From positions 1-49,405 of the forward strand of contig CAZUDB010000023.1 in assembly GCA_964619055.1 (NCBI GenBank): a stretch of DNA of 49,405 nt, in the 5' to 3' direction. Origin of the DNA: CAYVUM01 sp964619055. Lineage in GTDB: Bacteria > Pseudomonadota > Alphaproteobacteria > Rhodospirillales > Defluviicoccaceae. A model generated the notes under the pieces. The model searched no databases and was not told the origin of the DNA. It saw nothing but the letters and a program-made list of their open reading frames with translations. A program made the translations under genes and the position numbers. Below, in pieces: positions 8,093 to 17,080 of this stretch (positions within the stretch are counted from its first letter, which is position 1; each line of letters opens with the position of its first letter).

Positions 8093-8821
8093 ATGGGCTG
8101 GCTTTCAGATGCACATCGGGTGATCACCGTCGCGGCGATTGCTACGGTCGCAATCACCGGCCCGGCTTCAGCAACGCTGCAGGGTGATATCACCGCTTGC
8201 CAGCAGTCTACGGCACCCGACCGGGCAAAGCAGGCCGTGGAAGCGTGCAGCCGCGCCTTAGAGAATGCGACCCTGCGCGGTGGCCTTCGTGCGCGCCTGG
8301 CAACAATTCGCGCTGATGCAAGGCGGCATCTCGGCCTCTTTGAGCTTGCCTTGCCCGACTACACCGACGCGCTCGCGTTGGACCCCAACAGCGAAGACGC
8401 CTGGCTCGGCCGCGGCATTGCACTGCTCGAACTGACACGCTACCCCGAGGCGCTGTCCGATTTTGCCAAGGCGCTGGACCTCCAGGGCAGCAACGATACC
8501 GCCCTGTATTGGCAAGGCGAAGCCTTCCTGCGATCCAGCAATGCGGACGCAGCACTGTACAGCTTCAACCAAGCCCTGATCGCGAACCCCAACACCGCAC
8601 GCTATCTGTTTGCTCGTGGACGGGCCCACAACCGGTTACGTGACAAGAACACAGCACTCGCCGACATCTCGTCCGCAATCCAAGCCGGCGGTCGGCCAAT
8701 AGTGATCGAGATCCAGACGCACTTGCGAACCCATGGGCACTATTCGGGCGACATTGACGGCCAGTATGGTCCGGCCACGCGGCAAGCGGTTCAAGCGTGT
8801 CTCGAAGATCCGCTGTGCTGA
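8093..8821 (+). CDS. Exported TPR protein with C-terminal peptidoglycan-binding-like domain
   Basis: The predicted 242-residue protein begins with a signal peptide (cleavage after GPASA, about residue 28). Several TPR-like units follow: ALPDYTDALALDPNSEDAW, YPEALSDFAKALDLQGSND and ALYSFNQALIANPNTARYL. The last 40 residues (IQTHLRTHGHYSGDIDGQYGPATRQAVQACL) look like a PG_binding_1 repeat. It probably works in the periplasm as a scaffold; the partner is unknown. The open frame extends far upstream into the GST gene in another frame, but the signal peptide and AAAGGG upstream support ATG at 8093. Confidence 0.78.
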   Translation: MGWLSDAHRVITVAAIATVAITGPASATLQGDITACQQSTAPDRAKQAVEACSRALENATLRGGLRARLATIRADARRHLGLFELALPDYTDALALDPNSEDAWLGRGIALLELTRYPEALSDFAKALDLQGSNDTALYWQGEAFLRSSNADAALYSFNQALIANPNTARYLFARGRAHNRLRDKNTALADISSAIQAGGRPIVIEIQTHLRTHGHYSGDIDGQYGPATRQAVQACLEDPLC

Positions 8822-8839
8822 GGCGGCAACGAGAAGCTG

Positions 8840-9313
8840 CTACGTTTTCAACAGGCGCTGCTTCTGGCGTTGCCAGTCGCGGTCCTTAACGGCCTCACGC
8901 TTGTCCACATTGCGGCGACCGCGGGCAAGTCCGAGCTGAACCTTCGCAATCCCGCGATCGTTGAAAAATATGGTCAGTGGAATCAGCGTCATACCGCTGC
9001 GCCGGACGGAGCCAACCAGCTTGGCAATCTCCCGGCGCCGAAGTAGGAGCTTGCGCGGACGCCTCGGTTCGTGACTGAAGTGTCTCGCTGCCTGGTATTC
9101 CGGAATGTGCGCATTGACCAGCCATAACTCGGCCCCTCGCGGCTCCGCGTAGGCCTCGACGATGGAGCCGTGCCCTTGGCGTAGAGACTTCACTTCCGTT
9201 CCGGCAAGCATCAATCCCGCTTCGAACTTCTCCTCGATGGTGTAGTCGTGGCGGGCTCGGCGGTTCTGAGCGGCAATGTTGCCGGCGATCAAACCCTTCT
9301 TCTTGTTGGCCAT
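8840..9313 (-). CDS. smpB: SsrA-binding protein SmpB
   Basis: SmpB binds tmRNA and brings it to stalled ribosomes for trans-translation. The 157-residue protein has typical family blocks: ARHDYTIEEKFEAGLMLAGTEV, SLRQGHGSIVEAYAE, WLVNAHIPEY and RPRKLLLRRREI, and ends in the basic C-terminal tail that enters the decoding centre. It converges with the TPR gene. The tmRNA gene itself is not in this window. Confidence 0.95.
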   Translation of the reverse strand: MANKKKGLIAGNIAAQNRRARHDYTIEEKFEAGLMLAGTEVKSLRQGHGSIVEAYAEPRGAELWLVNAHIPEYQAARHFSHEPRRPRKLLLRRREIAKLVGSVRRSGMTLIPLTIFFNDRGIAKVQLGLARGRRNVDKREAVKDRDWQRQKQRLLKT

Positions 9314-9464
9314 GACGATCGTTGCTCTTCAGCGGCGTGGACTCGCTGCGCGTGCGCGAAACCCAACAATGGTGTTTACGACGAGCGGGCTATGCAGCGA
9401 AAGCCGGGCGGCGATGCCAACACGGAGCCATGCTCAACGATTGTGTCACTGTCTTGCCCGGCCG

Positions 9465-10443
9465 TTATCCGCTAAGGCTGGCAGCATACGTCATGCGATC
9501 GACATTTCCGCCCGACAGCACAGCAACAACTTAGCGGTATTCGCGCCAGCGTACCGTTGACAACGGCGGCCAGAACCACCGCTCCTCTAGGATCCACAAT
9601 AAGGCGAAACGCGTCAAAGGCGAGCCCCGTCGCGCTTCTTGTCAGTTAGTCCTCAACACGGAGGCCAACCGCCAGCAGCCGGAAATTTGTGGGAAACCTG
9701 GTCTCACCCGGCTTGCCGACCATCAACGCATCACACAGAGATAACGAGTTCACCGAGTCGCAGACCGATCGCCGGTTTCCAACGACCATTTGGTACCGTC
9801 ATCGCCGGCTGGCTCAACAGCGAATACACGGCAACGCGGACGATGTGATACGAGCGTCAAAACGATATCTGCAGCCATCGGCCTCCACTGCAAGACACAA
9901 AGACCACGACGGGAGAGGCTTGGGGGTCCGCTGCCTGCTCGGCAAGTTCAACGCTCACCATGCTTGGCCCGCCGACGATCCAAGCGCCATTGTGAAGGGC
10001 ACCACCACCGCGCACCCCAGGCACGCCGCCGGCGCAGTCGCGATCTCTTCCCAGCTTTGTCGGTCACGGTCATAGATCACGATGTCCGCGCCCCAGGCAG
10101 CCGCATTCTTCAGCTTTGTTTGCGGCGCGTCACTCGGGCATCACGACGGTCGCCGGGATGCCGACGAGAGGAGCCGCCGCCCCTTGCCCGTGGTCACCGG
10201 ATGAGTGGGCCACGAGGGCGTGTTGGCGCTCGTGATGCGAGAGCTGGCAAAGATGGTTGTAGGACCCCGCACCTTGACCGAGCCGGTGCGCTGCAACGAC
10301 TCCGCTTTAGCGAAAGGAGGAGACCCCAGTCGCTCGTTGAGTTGCAATGCCTCGAGCAGCGGCGTTCCGACGGCAGTTCATCCAACGGGGATTGCCGCCG
10401 CGTTGATATCGGTAGCGGCGGGTCCAGCATCAGCGTTAATCAC
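9465..10443 (-). pseudogene. Decayed threonine dehydratase / serine racemase-like gene (fold-type II PLP enzyme)
   Basis: Translating the minus strand across frames recovers the family in order. DINAAA is followed by an in-frame TGA at 10378-10380, then TPLLEALQLNERLG and AKAESLQRTGSVKVRG with the PLP lysine region. After a frame change near 10262 come YNHLCQLSHHER, VAHSSGDHGQGAAA and VGIPATVVMP. After another change near 10130 come NAAAWGADIVIYDRD, MVSVELAEQA, VSCSGG and CDALMVGKPGE, and finally VVAVLSGGNVDR before TAA at 9465-9467. At least one internal stop and three or more frame shifts make it non-functional. The original GTG start (10443) overlapped the stop of the upstream HAD gene as GTGA, so the two once formed an operon. 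No intact long ORF covers the region. Confidence 0.85.
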
Positions 10444-11132
10444 CGCACAAGCATTGGCAGGACTTCGTCCAGAGTTCTGATCATATGCTCCGGAACGCCC
10501 GGCAGCTGCTCTGGCGGCTGACCAAACCGATTGATCCAGACGACACGGAAGCCGAAATGGGCGCCCCCGGCCGCATCCCATCCATTGGACGACAGAAAGC
10601 AAACGGCATCGGCATCGACGTCAAAATGGTCGCAAACCATCTGATAGACGCTAGGGTGGGGTTTGTAGATGCCGCGGGCATCGGCCGAAAGCAGGGCATC
10701 CAGGTGGTGGTCGAGCCCAGTGCTCCGGGTCGCGGCGACCAGCATGCTCGGCGACCCATTGGACAGGATCGCCGTGCGGTACTTCGCCGCTCTCAAGGCC
10801 TCCAGAACCTCGGACGCTTCCGGGTAGGCGTCGAGCATCAAGTAGATGTCCATCAGGCGCGACCGCAGCAACGGATCGCTAAGACCGACAACCCCCATAG
10901 CGTAGTCCAACGCCTGAGCCGTCAGGTGCCAAAAATCCTCATATTCACCACCCATCAAGCTCCGGAGCCATGTGTACTCCAACTGCTTCTGGCGCCAAAT
11001 TTGAGACAAAGGTTCAACGTCGTCTCCAAGGACGTCGCGGCATTGCGCGGCCGCTGAGTGCACGTCGAACAGTGTGCCATAGGCGTCAAAGGCACAGACC
11101 TTGATGCCTTCTAGCTCTGGCGCAGATGTCAT
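10440..11132 (-). CDS. Haloacid dehalogenase type II (HAD superfamily)
   Basis: This 230-residue HAD hydrolase resembles L-2-haloacid dehalogenases: nucleophile motif VCAFDAYGTLFDVHSAA, motif II ILSNGSPSML, motif III lysine in YKPHPSVYQM, and FLSSNGWDAAGGAHFGFRV, which is specific to the dehalogenase branch. The branch hydrolyses halogenated short-chain acids, but many members act on other substrates, so the physiological reaction is uncertain. AAGGAG sits 7 bases before the ATG. Its stop overlaps the start of the threonine dehydratase-like pseudogene by 4 bp, so it is the surviving member of a former two-gene unit. Confidence 0.85.
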   Translation of the reverse strand: MTSAPELEGIKVCAFDAYGTLFDVHSAAAQCRDVLGDDVEPLSQIWRQKQLEYTWLRSLMGGEYEDFWHLTAQALDYAMGVVGLSDPLLRSRLMDIYLMLDAYPEASEVLEALRAAKYRTAILSNGSPSMLVAATRSTGLDHHLDALLSADARGIYKPHPSVYQMVCDHFDVDADAVCFLSSNGWDAAGGAHFGFRVVWINRFGQPPEQLPGVPEHMIRTLDEVLPMLVR

Positions 11133-11186
11133 CCGATTGCTCCTTCCAATCTCCGTCTCGGTGTCAAATTTTAGCCTGGGTCGTCG

Positions 11187-13190
11187 TCAACGGCCGGTCA
11201 GGTCGTCGACCAACGTCCTACCCGTCGGCGCACCGGCAGCAGCAGCCTTAGCGCGATACACTTGGAGATTTTCCAGGACACGTTGGACGTAGTTGCGGGT
11301 TTCTCGAAACGGGATCAACTCAACCCAGTCGATAGCCCTGTCCAAGCTGGTATGGGGGTCCCCGCGCTCCCGTTTCCAACGAACGGCCCGATTTGGCCCT
11401 GCGTTATAGGCGCACAAAGCCAGCACCTTGGAGCCATCGAATCGATCCAACTGGTCGGCCAAATAGCGCTGCCCGAGCTTGAGATTATAGCCCGTGTTAC
11501 GGGTCAGCGCGGAAGGCTGATAAGGCACCGCCAGTTGCCGGGACACGAGCTGGGCCGTTCCGGGCATCAGCTGCATCAGCCCGCGGGCGCCGGCAGAGCT
11601 GACCGCCGTGATCCGAAAGGCACTCTCCTGCCTAATGAGGCCCAGCACGAACGCGCGCTCCAAAGCCTGCCCGTTGGATTGGGTGATGCGCGGCAGCGGC
11701 AACTGCGGATATCCCAGGTCCACCAGAATCTCACGACTCTTGTAAGCGTCCTTGGCGACAAAGACCGCCAAGTCCGGCCGCGCCATGCTCGCAGCCAATG
11801 TTCCCGCCAACGCCTTCCAGCCAGGAGAGGGCCGCAACCCGGACAGTTGTATAACGAATGGGCCGACCCGGCGGGTTTCGCCGAGGGCATCGAGCAGCCG
11901 AACGGCCCGGGTCAACTCGTGGTTTTCGAAGTCCTCAACCTCGCTGGCGGTCGGTCGCGGATCCGCCGGCATTGCCGGAAGACGCTGCCCGTTTATACTG
12001 AGAGCAGCAAGCTGGCCGTAATAGGTCGAAGGGTGAGCCGCCGCCGATTTGAACCAGGCTTCCGCCAGATCACTGTCACCGCCTTCGGCATGGGCGCGAC
12101 CGAGCCAATAGGCGCCCCGCGCCAAACTGATCGGGTAGGAGACGGCCTCATAGAGACGCTGGAAGTGTTGCTGCGCCTGGCCGGGTTGATCCAGGAAACG
12201 CAGTGCAATCCACCCGGATAGAAACTCGGCGTCAGCGAGATCGCCATCGGGTCCCACCTGGTGGCCACTGGCCATGCGGTAAGCTTCCTGAGCCAATCCG
12301 TCTGACAGCGCTCGGCGAGCCAGGATCGCGCGCTCTTGCCACCATCGATCCGGCTCGGCGGCATCGCAGCAGCCGTTGATGAGGGCTCGGGCATCCGCAT
12401 TGCGGTCCCGCTTGCGCAGCTGGCGAACCCGCTCGTAGACAAGGCCAGGATGATTTCGAAGAGCTGGCGGAACCGCCGCGACGGTCCGAGAGGCATTGCC
12501 ACTGCCACCGCGCAACGCGATCCGGGCTCGCGCTAAAGCTTTCCAATCCGCATTGACGCGAGACATCATCCGCTCGGCGTCCGCCCGGCGACCCTGCCAA
12601 AGCAGGCCATCAAGGCGACGAACGTGGTCATCGGACGTCAGCGAGTCGCCAAAGTCGGCAATCAGCCGCCGTTCCAGGTTGGCCGAGAGGCGTTCTGTGT
12701 GCCATGCATTCCGAGCGACCTGCAGGGCTTGCCCATCAGCTCCAAGCGCCTTGAGGGCTTCGGCGAAACGTACTTGCCCGTAGCCAGTAAGCGGCGGATG
12801 GCGTTGAAACCAATCCACCACCTGACCTGACGGTAACGTTTCCGGCATCGCCGATTCCGCAAACTGTCTAACCCTTCCCATCCGCGGCCAGTCGGGGTTG
12901 GAGTCGATAAAAGCGGCGCGAGTCGAAAATGGCAGAGTGCTGCGGGAGTGCACGGCGTCGAAGTAGAGCACCAACTTGCTCACCAGGGGATCGCCGCTCG
13001 CGTACGCAAGGGCCCTTGCTTCGGCCCAACGGTCGTCGCTGACGGCGTCGAGTGCTCGGTCCGCGGCCGCGCGATCCAAAGCCCAACCCGGGGCAACCCC
13101 CGTCAACATTACCGCGAGCACCACAACGATACCCAGCCCGCCACTGCCTGACGGTGTCCTGATGCGATATCGCACCAATAGAGCCTCCAT
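11187..13190 (-). CDS. slt: Soluble lytic murein transglycosylase (Slt70-like)
   Basis: Periplasmic enzyme that cleaves peptidoglycan between MurNAc and GlcNAc, forming 1,6-anhydro ends. The 667-residue protein has a signal peptide (hydrophobic stretch about 18-34, cleavage after GWA). A long alpha-helical superhelix with TPR-like repeats covers about 40-480. The C-terminal SLT domain has LIRQESAF (catalytic Glu about 522), SSAGARGLMQLMPGTA, NLKLGQRYLADQL and ALCAYNAGPNRAVRW. It is divergent from dapA across a 211-bp gap, an arrangement common in alphaproteobacteria. Confidence 0.92.
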   Translation of the reverse strand: MEALLVRYRIRTPSGSGGLGIVVVLAVMLTGVAPGWALDRAAADRALDAVSDDRWAEARALAYASGDPLVSKLVLYFDAVHSRSTLPFSTRAAFIDSNPDWPRMGRVRQFAESAMPETLPSGQVVDWFQRHPPLTGYGQVRFAEALKALGADGQALQVARNAWHTERLSANLERRLIADFGDSLTSDDHVRRLDGLLWQGRRADAERMMSRVNADWKALARARIALRGGSGNASRTVAAVPPALRNHPGLVYERVRQLRKRDRNADARALINGCCDAAEPDRWWQERAILARRALSDGLAQEAYRMASGHQVGPDGDLADAEFLSGWIALRFLDQPGQAQQHFQRLYEAVSYPISLARGAYWLGRAHAEGGDSDLAEAWFKSAAAHPSTYYGQLAALSINGQRLPAMPADPRPTASEVEDFENHELTRAVRLLDALGETRRVGPFVIQLSGLRPSPGWKALAGTLAASMARPDLAVFVAKDAYKSREILVDLGYPQLPLPRITQSNGQALERAFVLGLIRQESAFRITAVSSAGARGLMQLMPGTAQLVSRQLAVPYQPSALTRNTGYNLKLGQRYLADQLDRFDGSKVLALCAYNAGPNRAVRWKRERGDPHTSLDRAIDWVELIPFRETRNYVQRVLENLQVYRAKAAAAGAPTGRTLVDDLTGR

Positions 13191-13401
13191 TTTTTATGAC
13201 TAAGGAGCCGCCGCCGATCCCAATTTAGCTCCCAAGGTCGGGCACGGGACCGATTGTGTTGGAATAAAGTCTAACGTCGCGTCGCATGTCCCACAAGGAC
13301 ACCGGGGTTACGCTTTCAAACGCGCAAAACGGCAAGTATGGTCGCCAGAGAGATCGTGGAACGCCAGTGTTGCGGGTCCCCACGTCAACGGGAGGAAGTG
13401 C

Positions 13402-14277
13402 ATGTTTGAGGGGTCATTGGTCGCCCTTGTGACACCATTTCGCGGCGGCGAGTTTGACGAAGCGGCCTATCGCGGCTTGGTCGATTGGCACATTGCGTCG
13501 GGAACCGACGGGCTGGTCCCGTGCGGAACAACGGGCGAATCACCGACGCTGAGCCATTCGGAGCATATGCGGGTGGTTGAAGTTTGCCTGGATCAGGCGG
13601 CCGGCCGCGTCCCTGTGATCGCGGGAACCGGCTCCAACTCAACGGCCGAAGCCATCATCCTGACCCGCCATGCCAAAGAAGCTGGGGCCGATGCCGCACT
13701 TGTGGTCACTCCTTATTACAACAAGCCCACGCAGGAGGGTCTTTATCAGCACTTCAAGACGATCCACGATGCGGTTGCCCTGCCGATCATCATTTACAAT
13801 ATTCCACCCCGATCCGTGATCGATATGAGTGTCGAGACGATGGCGCGACTCGCGCAGCTGCCAGGGATCATCGGTGTGAAGGACGCCACCATGGACCTGA
13901 CCAGACCAATGCGGACACGCATCGCCATCGGCCCGGATTTTTGCCAGTTGTCAGGCGAGGACGCCACCACGCTTCCGTTCCTCGTCGCGGGCGGGCACGG
14001 TTGTATCTCGGTCACGGCCAACGTGGCACCCGCGTTGTGTGCCCAGATGCAAAAGGCTTGGCGTGAGGGACAGGTCGGGGATGCCCGGACCCTCACGGAG
14101 CGATTGATGCCACTTCACAACGCCCTGTTCTGCGAATCAAACCCGGCACCGGCAAAGTATGCCGTGAGCCTGTTAGGTCGGGCGGCAGCCGATGTTCGGT
14201 TACCGCTTGTGGAACTTGGACCAACGAGCAAGGAAAAGGTGCGGTCCGCAATGATCGATGCGGGAATCCTGAACTGA
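13402..14277 (+). CDS. dapA: 4-hydroxy-tetrahydrodipicolinate synthase
   Basis: DapA condenses pyruvate with L-aspartate semialdehyde, the committed step of the diaminopimelate/lysine pathway. The 291-residue protein has CGTTGESPTLSHSEH (Thr43, Thr44), VVTPYYNKPTQEG, IIIYNIPPRSVIDM (Tyr132) and the Schiff-base lysine in IIGVKDATMD (Lys160). GGGAGGA precedes the ATG. It lies near lysA, the last enzyme of the pathway, only in a broad sense (both ends of this window). Convergent with the M23 peptidase gene, stops 9 bp apart. Confidence 0.96.
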   Translation: MFEGSLVALVTPFRGGEFDEAAYRGLVDWHIASGTDGLVPCGTTGESPTLSHSEHMRVVEVCLDQAAGRVPVIAGTGSNSTAEAIILTRHAKEAGADAALVVTPYYNKPTQEGLYQHFKTIHDAVALPIIIYNIPPRSVIDMSVETMARLAQLPGIIGVKDATMDLTRPMRTRIAIGPDFCQLSGEDATTLPFLVAGGHGCISVTANVAPALCAQMQKAWREGQVGDARTLTERLMPLHNALFCESNPAPAKYAVSLLGRAAADVRLPLVELGPTSKEKVRSAMIDAGILN

Positions 14278-14286
14278 GGCAGGCCG

Positions 14287-15732
14287 CTACCGGCCGACGC
14301 GCTTGGTTGACACCGCGCTGATGCCCTCGTCGGCGTCGCCAAGGAGCTTGGAATCCTGTTTGATGAAGTCCATCGGGTTGCGCGGCACACCATCGATCAA
14401 AATTTCATAGTGCAAATGCGCGCCGGTGGTCCGGCCACTGGCACCAAGTCGGCCCACCGCCTTGCCACGATCAACGGGCTGCCCTTTCCGGACCTTAATC
14501 GCCGACAAATGGGCGAAACGGGTTCGAATGCCGTGCCCGTGCAGGATTTCGACAACCCGGCCATAACCCCGCCGCCATCCGGCGAAAGCCACTTGACCCG
14601 GCGCTGTTGCGAATACCGACGCACCGTATGGTGCGCCCAGATCGACGCCATAGTGAAACGCCCGGCGCCTGTTTAGCGGATCCCGACGAGGGCCGAAGGA
14701 ACTTCGCACGACGTAGCGGGCTAGGGGTGCGCCGAAAGGTAGGGTTTCATAGACCTCACGGAGTGTGCCCCAGCGGGCCAATTGGACATCCAATGCTGAG
14801 ACCTCGTCGCGCAACTCCTCCGCTGGCGACGCTTGCGTCGGCAACGCCACAAACGGACCACCGAGCCCATTCTTCCAATCACAATCCGTTTGCTTGTAAC
14901 TCAGGATCGAGGTCGTCGGCTCAAGTTCTGCTGTTGTCGGAGCCACGTCGTCCGGGTCAAGCCCCGCGTCTTCGATAACTTCTTCCATCAGTTCGATTTG
15001 GCCCTGCGTTTCCTGGCTAACCCAGCAAACGATTTCACGGCGAGAGCTATAGACGGCCTCGAGACGGGTCGCGAGAGCATCAACGGCGAACCTCATGCGT
15101 GCCGCCATGTCGGCATCGTCATCGGGGCCATTGGCGGCCACGAAGTATCCGATCACGGGATCGTCCAACATGGGCGTCATGCCGTCTTCGCCCGCGGCCA
15201 GCGCCAGTATCTCAGCTTCCAGCGCCACCAGTTGGCCCTCCAGGTGGTCACGATCGCGCCCGAGCTCGACGTAGGCCCACGTCATTTCCTGGCGCGCTTT
15301 TTCGGCCACGTCGAGCGCTCGGCGTAATTGCGCGTTCTCGACCCTGATCTCTGCCACCTCAGCGGCGTACTCACGCTTCGAAGCAGCGATCCTTCTGAGA
15401 TCTGCGAGATGGCCGCGCAACGCGTCGGCCGCGCTGGCAACCCGGTCCCCGGCAACACCCCAGGCATCTAGCAGTTCCCGGTAAGCTGCGCGGGTTTCGA
15501 CCAGTGAACCCGTTTGACGATCTATGACCGACTGCGCATCGAGGAAACTCCATGTCGAATAGCCGCCCCACAGCGTGAGAGTGACGACAGCAGCGCCAAC
15601 GATGAAGCGGCGAGAGCTTCGCCGCCTCAGCATGTCCGAACGATCACCAGAGTTTCTCGAGTCCGTAAGGCGTCTGGCAAGCCGTGCCGCCAACCGTTTC
15701 AGCCCATTGGGTAGGCCGTTACCAAAGCTCAT
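14287..15732 (-). CDS. M23 family metallopeptidase with N-terminal membrane anchor
   Basis: The 481-residue protein is likely an inner-membrane anchored peptidoglycan endopeptidase or a LytM-type regulator. One transmembrane segment is at about 43-63, followed by helical, coiled-coil-prone sequence (about 70-180), a linker and a C-terminal LytM domain (about 340-460). The zinc ligands are in HYGVDLGAPYG and HLHYEIL, with the substrate-groove histidine in RFAHLSAI. All the expected metal ligands are present, so it is probably active rather than a degenerate activator. It is preceded by a 362-bp gap. Confidence 0.88.
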   Translation of the reverse strand: MSFGNGLPNGLKRLAARLARRLTDSRNSGDRSDMLRRRSSRRFIVGAAVVTLTLWGGYSTWSFLDAQSVIDRQTGSLVETRAAYRELLDAWGVAGDRVASAADALRGHLADLRRIAASKREYAAEVAEIRVENAQLRRALDVAEKARQEMTWAYVELGRDRDHLEGQLVALEAEILALAAGEDGMTPMLDDPVIGYFVAANGPDDDADMAARMRFAVDALATRLEAVYSSRREIVCWVSQETQGQIELMEEVIEDAGLDPDDVAPTTAELEPTTSILSYKQTDCDWKNGLGGPFVALPTQASPAEELRDEVSALDVQLARWGTLREVYETLPFGAPLARYVVRSSFGPRRDPLNRRRAFHYGVDLGAPYGASVFATAPGQVAFAGWRRGYGRVVEILHGHGIRTRFAHLSAIKVRKGQPVDRGKAVGRLGASGRTTGAHLHYEILIDGVPRNPMDFIKQDSKLLGDADEGISAVSTKRVGR

Positions 15733-16094
15733 TCACCATTCCTATAGGAGACCCTTCTGGGTCTTCTCAACGTTTCCGACCGCCTAGGGACCGGATGCTT
15801 GTGACAACCCTGCGCTCTGGGTGACCGGTCTGCTGCCGGATTGACTTCCAACCAAAGCACGTGCCCATGCGGTCATAGACGCTTAAGCATCGCGTTGGCT
15901 ACCTAACATTATCGAAAACAGCCATGTCCTGGGGTAATGCATGATGCTAGTGTGTCGGATCGAATCCAGAACTTTTGGCCAACTTCGGGCGCTTCATAAC
16001 CCTCGAGCAGACCGGTCAGGCCGTCTCGTGCGACGGTCTGGGGCTGAGGCTGTGGCGGCCGTGATCGCGACCGTATCCCTCCATCCGTAGTGCC
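15733..16094. other. Intergenic region between M23 peptidase and pgpA, with a hairpin
   Basis: No credible gene is seen in these 362 bp. It must hold the divergent promoters of the M23 and pgpA genes. A 9-bp stem with one G-U pair (arms 16017-16025 and 16032-16040, loop TCGTGC) lies 55 bases before pgpA; whether it acts in the pgpA leader is unknown. No tRNA-like cloverleaf was found. Confidence 0.4.
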
Positions 16095-16595
16095 ATGGCG
16101 ACCTCAGACAGACCGTCGTTTCCGTTTAAACTTCACGATTTGCCAACGCTTCTCGGTTCGTGGTTCGGGGTCGGTTTCCTGCCATTGGCTCCCGGAACGT
16201 GGGCTTCCATGGCGGCCGTTCCCCTGGCGTGGTTGGCAAACGACCTGGGTGGCAGGCTCGCCTTGGGAATGATGATCATCGTCACGTTTGCCATCGGTGT
16301 TCTAGTAGCGGAGATCCTTATTCGTCGCTCAAGGGTTGAAGACGCGCCCGAAATTGTTATCGACGAGGTTGTGGGACAGTGGATTGTGCTGCTTGCGTCG
16401 CCGACGGATTTGGTTCACTCGGTGATGGGATTCATCCTGTTTCGAGTGTTCGATATCTTTAAACCCTGGCCCGTTTCGTGGGCCGATCGCAGATTGAAGG
16501 GCGGTATCGGTACCATGGCAGATGACGTTATTGCCGGCGTTTTGGCTGGCATTTGCCTCTGGCTGTTTGCTCGGTTTGGAGACGCAGCGCTGTGA
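16095..16595 (+). CDS. pgpA: Phosphatidylglycerophosphatase A
   Basis: PgpA removes the phosphate from phosphatidylglycerol phosphate to give phosphatidylglycerol at the inner membrane. The 166-residue protein has the family features LGSWFGVGFLPLAPGTWAS, VIDEVVGQWIVLL, FRVFDIFKPWPVSWADR and KGGIGTMADDVIAGVLAG, with three or four hydrophobic segments. Its TGA stop overlaps the GTG start of the next gene (GTGA), indicating coupling with the cinA-type gene. Confidence 0.92.
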   Translation: MATSDRPSFPFKLHDLPTLLGSWFGVGFLPLAPGTWASMAAVPLAWLANDLGGRLALGMMIIVTFAIGVLVAEILIRRSRVEDAPEIVIDEVVGQWIVLLASPTDLVHSVMGFILFRVFDIFKPWPVSWADRRLKGGIGTMADDVIAGVLAGICLWLFARFGDAAL

Positions 16596-17080
16596 TCGAA
16601 CTTGAAACCCGACAACAGGCCGAACGCCTATTGCAACGCTGCCGCGAGCGCAACCTGACCATCGCGACCGTGGAGTCGTGCACGGGCGGGCTGATCTCAG
16701 GAACGCTCACCGCCATTCCCGGCTCGTCCGATGTGTTCGAACGTGGGTTTGTGACGTATTCGAACGTCGCCAAACGGGAGGTTTTGGGCGTGCCGGATGC
16801 CCTCCTGAAGGAGCACGGCGCGGTCAGTGAAGCCTGCGCACGGGCCATGGTCGAGGGTGCCATGGCCATCGCCCCGGTGGACCTCATCGTAGCGGTGACG
16901 GGAATTTCAGGGCCGGGGGGCGGTTCGCGACAGCGGCCCGTCGGCCTCGTCCATTTTGCCATCCTGAGGCGAGGTGAGCCGACCCAAACCCACCAGCACG
17001 TGTTTGCCGGCGATCGGGATCACGTTCGGGACCAAACAGTTGCCAAGGCGCTAACCCTTCTCGACTGCCTCATCCTGTAG
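16592..17080 (+). CDS. pncC: CinA C-terminal domain protein (nicotinamide-nucleotide amidohydrolase)
   Basis: The protein is a stand-alone CinA C-terminal domain of 162 residues, which in characterised members deamidates nicotinamide mononucleotide for NAD recycling. Diagnostic blocks are TVESCTGGLISGTLTAIPGSS, FVTYSNVAKREVLGV, and VTGISGPGGGS with RPVGLVHFAI. The GTG at 16592 overlaps the pgpA stop and begins right at the conserved part; the open frame further upstream is inside pgpA. The 3' end overlaps the convergent COQ10-like gene by 30 bp. Confidence 0.88.
   Translation: MIELETRQQAERLLQRCRERNLTIATVESCTGGLISGTLTAIPGSSDVFERGFVTYSNVAKREVLGVPDALLKEHGAVSEACARAMVEGAMAIAPVDLIVAVTGISGPGGGSRQRPVGLVHFAILRRGEPTQTHQHVFAGDRDHVRDQTVAKALTLLDCLIL

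Noticed and set aside
15950..15990. tRNA-like TpsiC sequence (GGATCGAATCC)
   Set aside because: No acceptor, D or anticodon stems could be paired around it.
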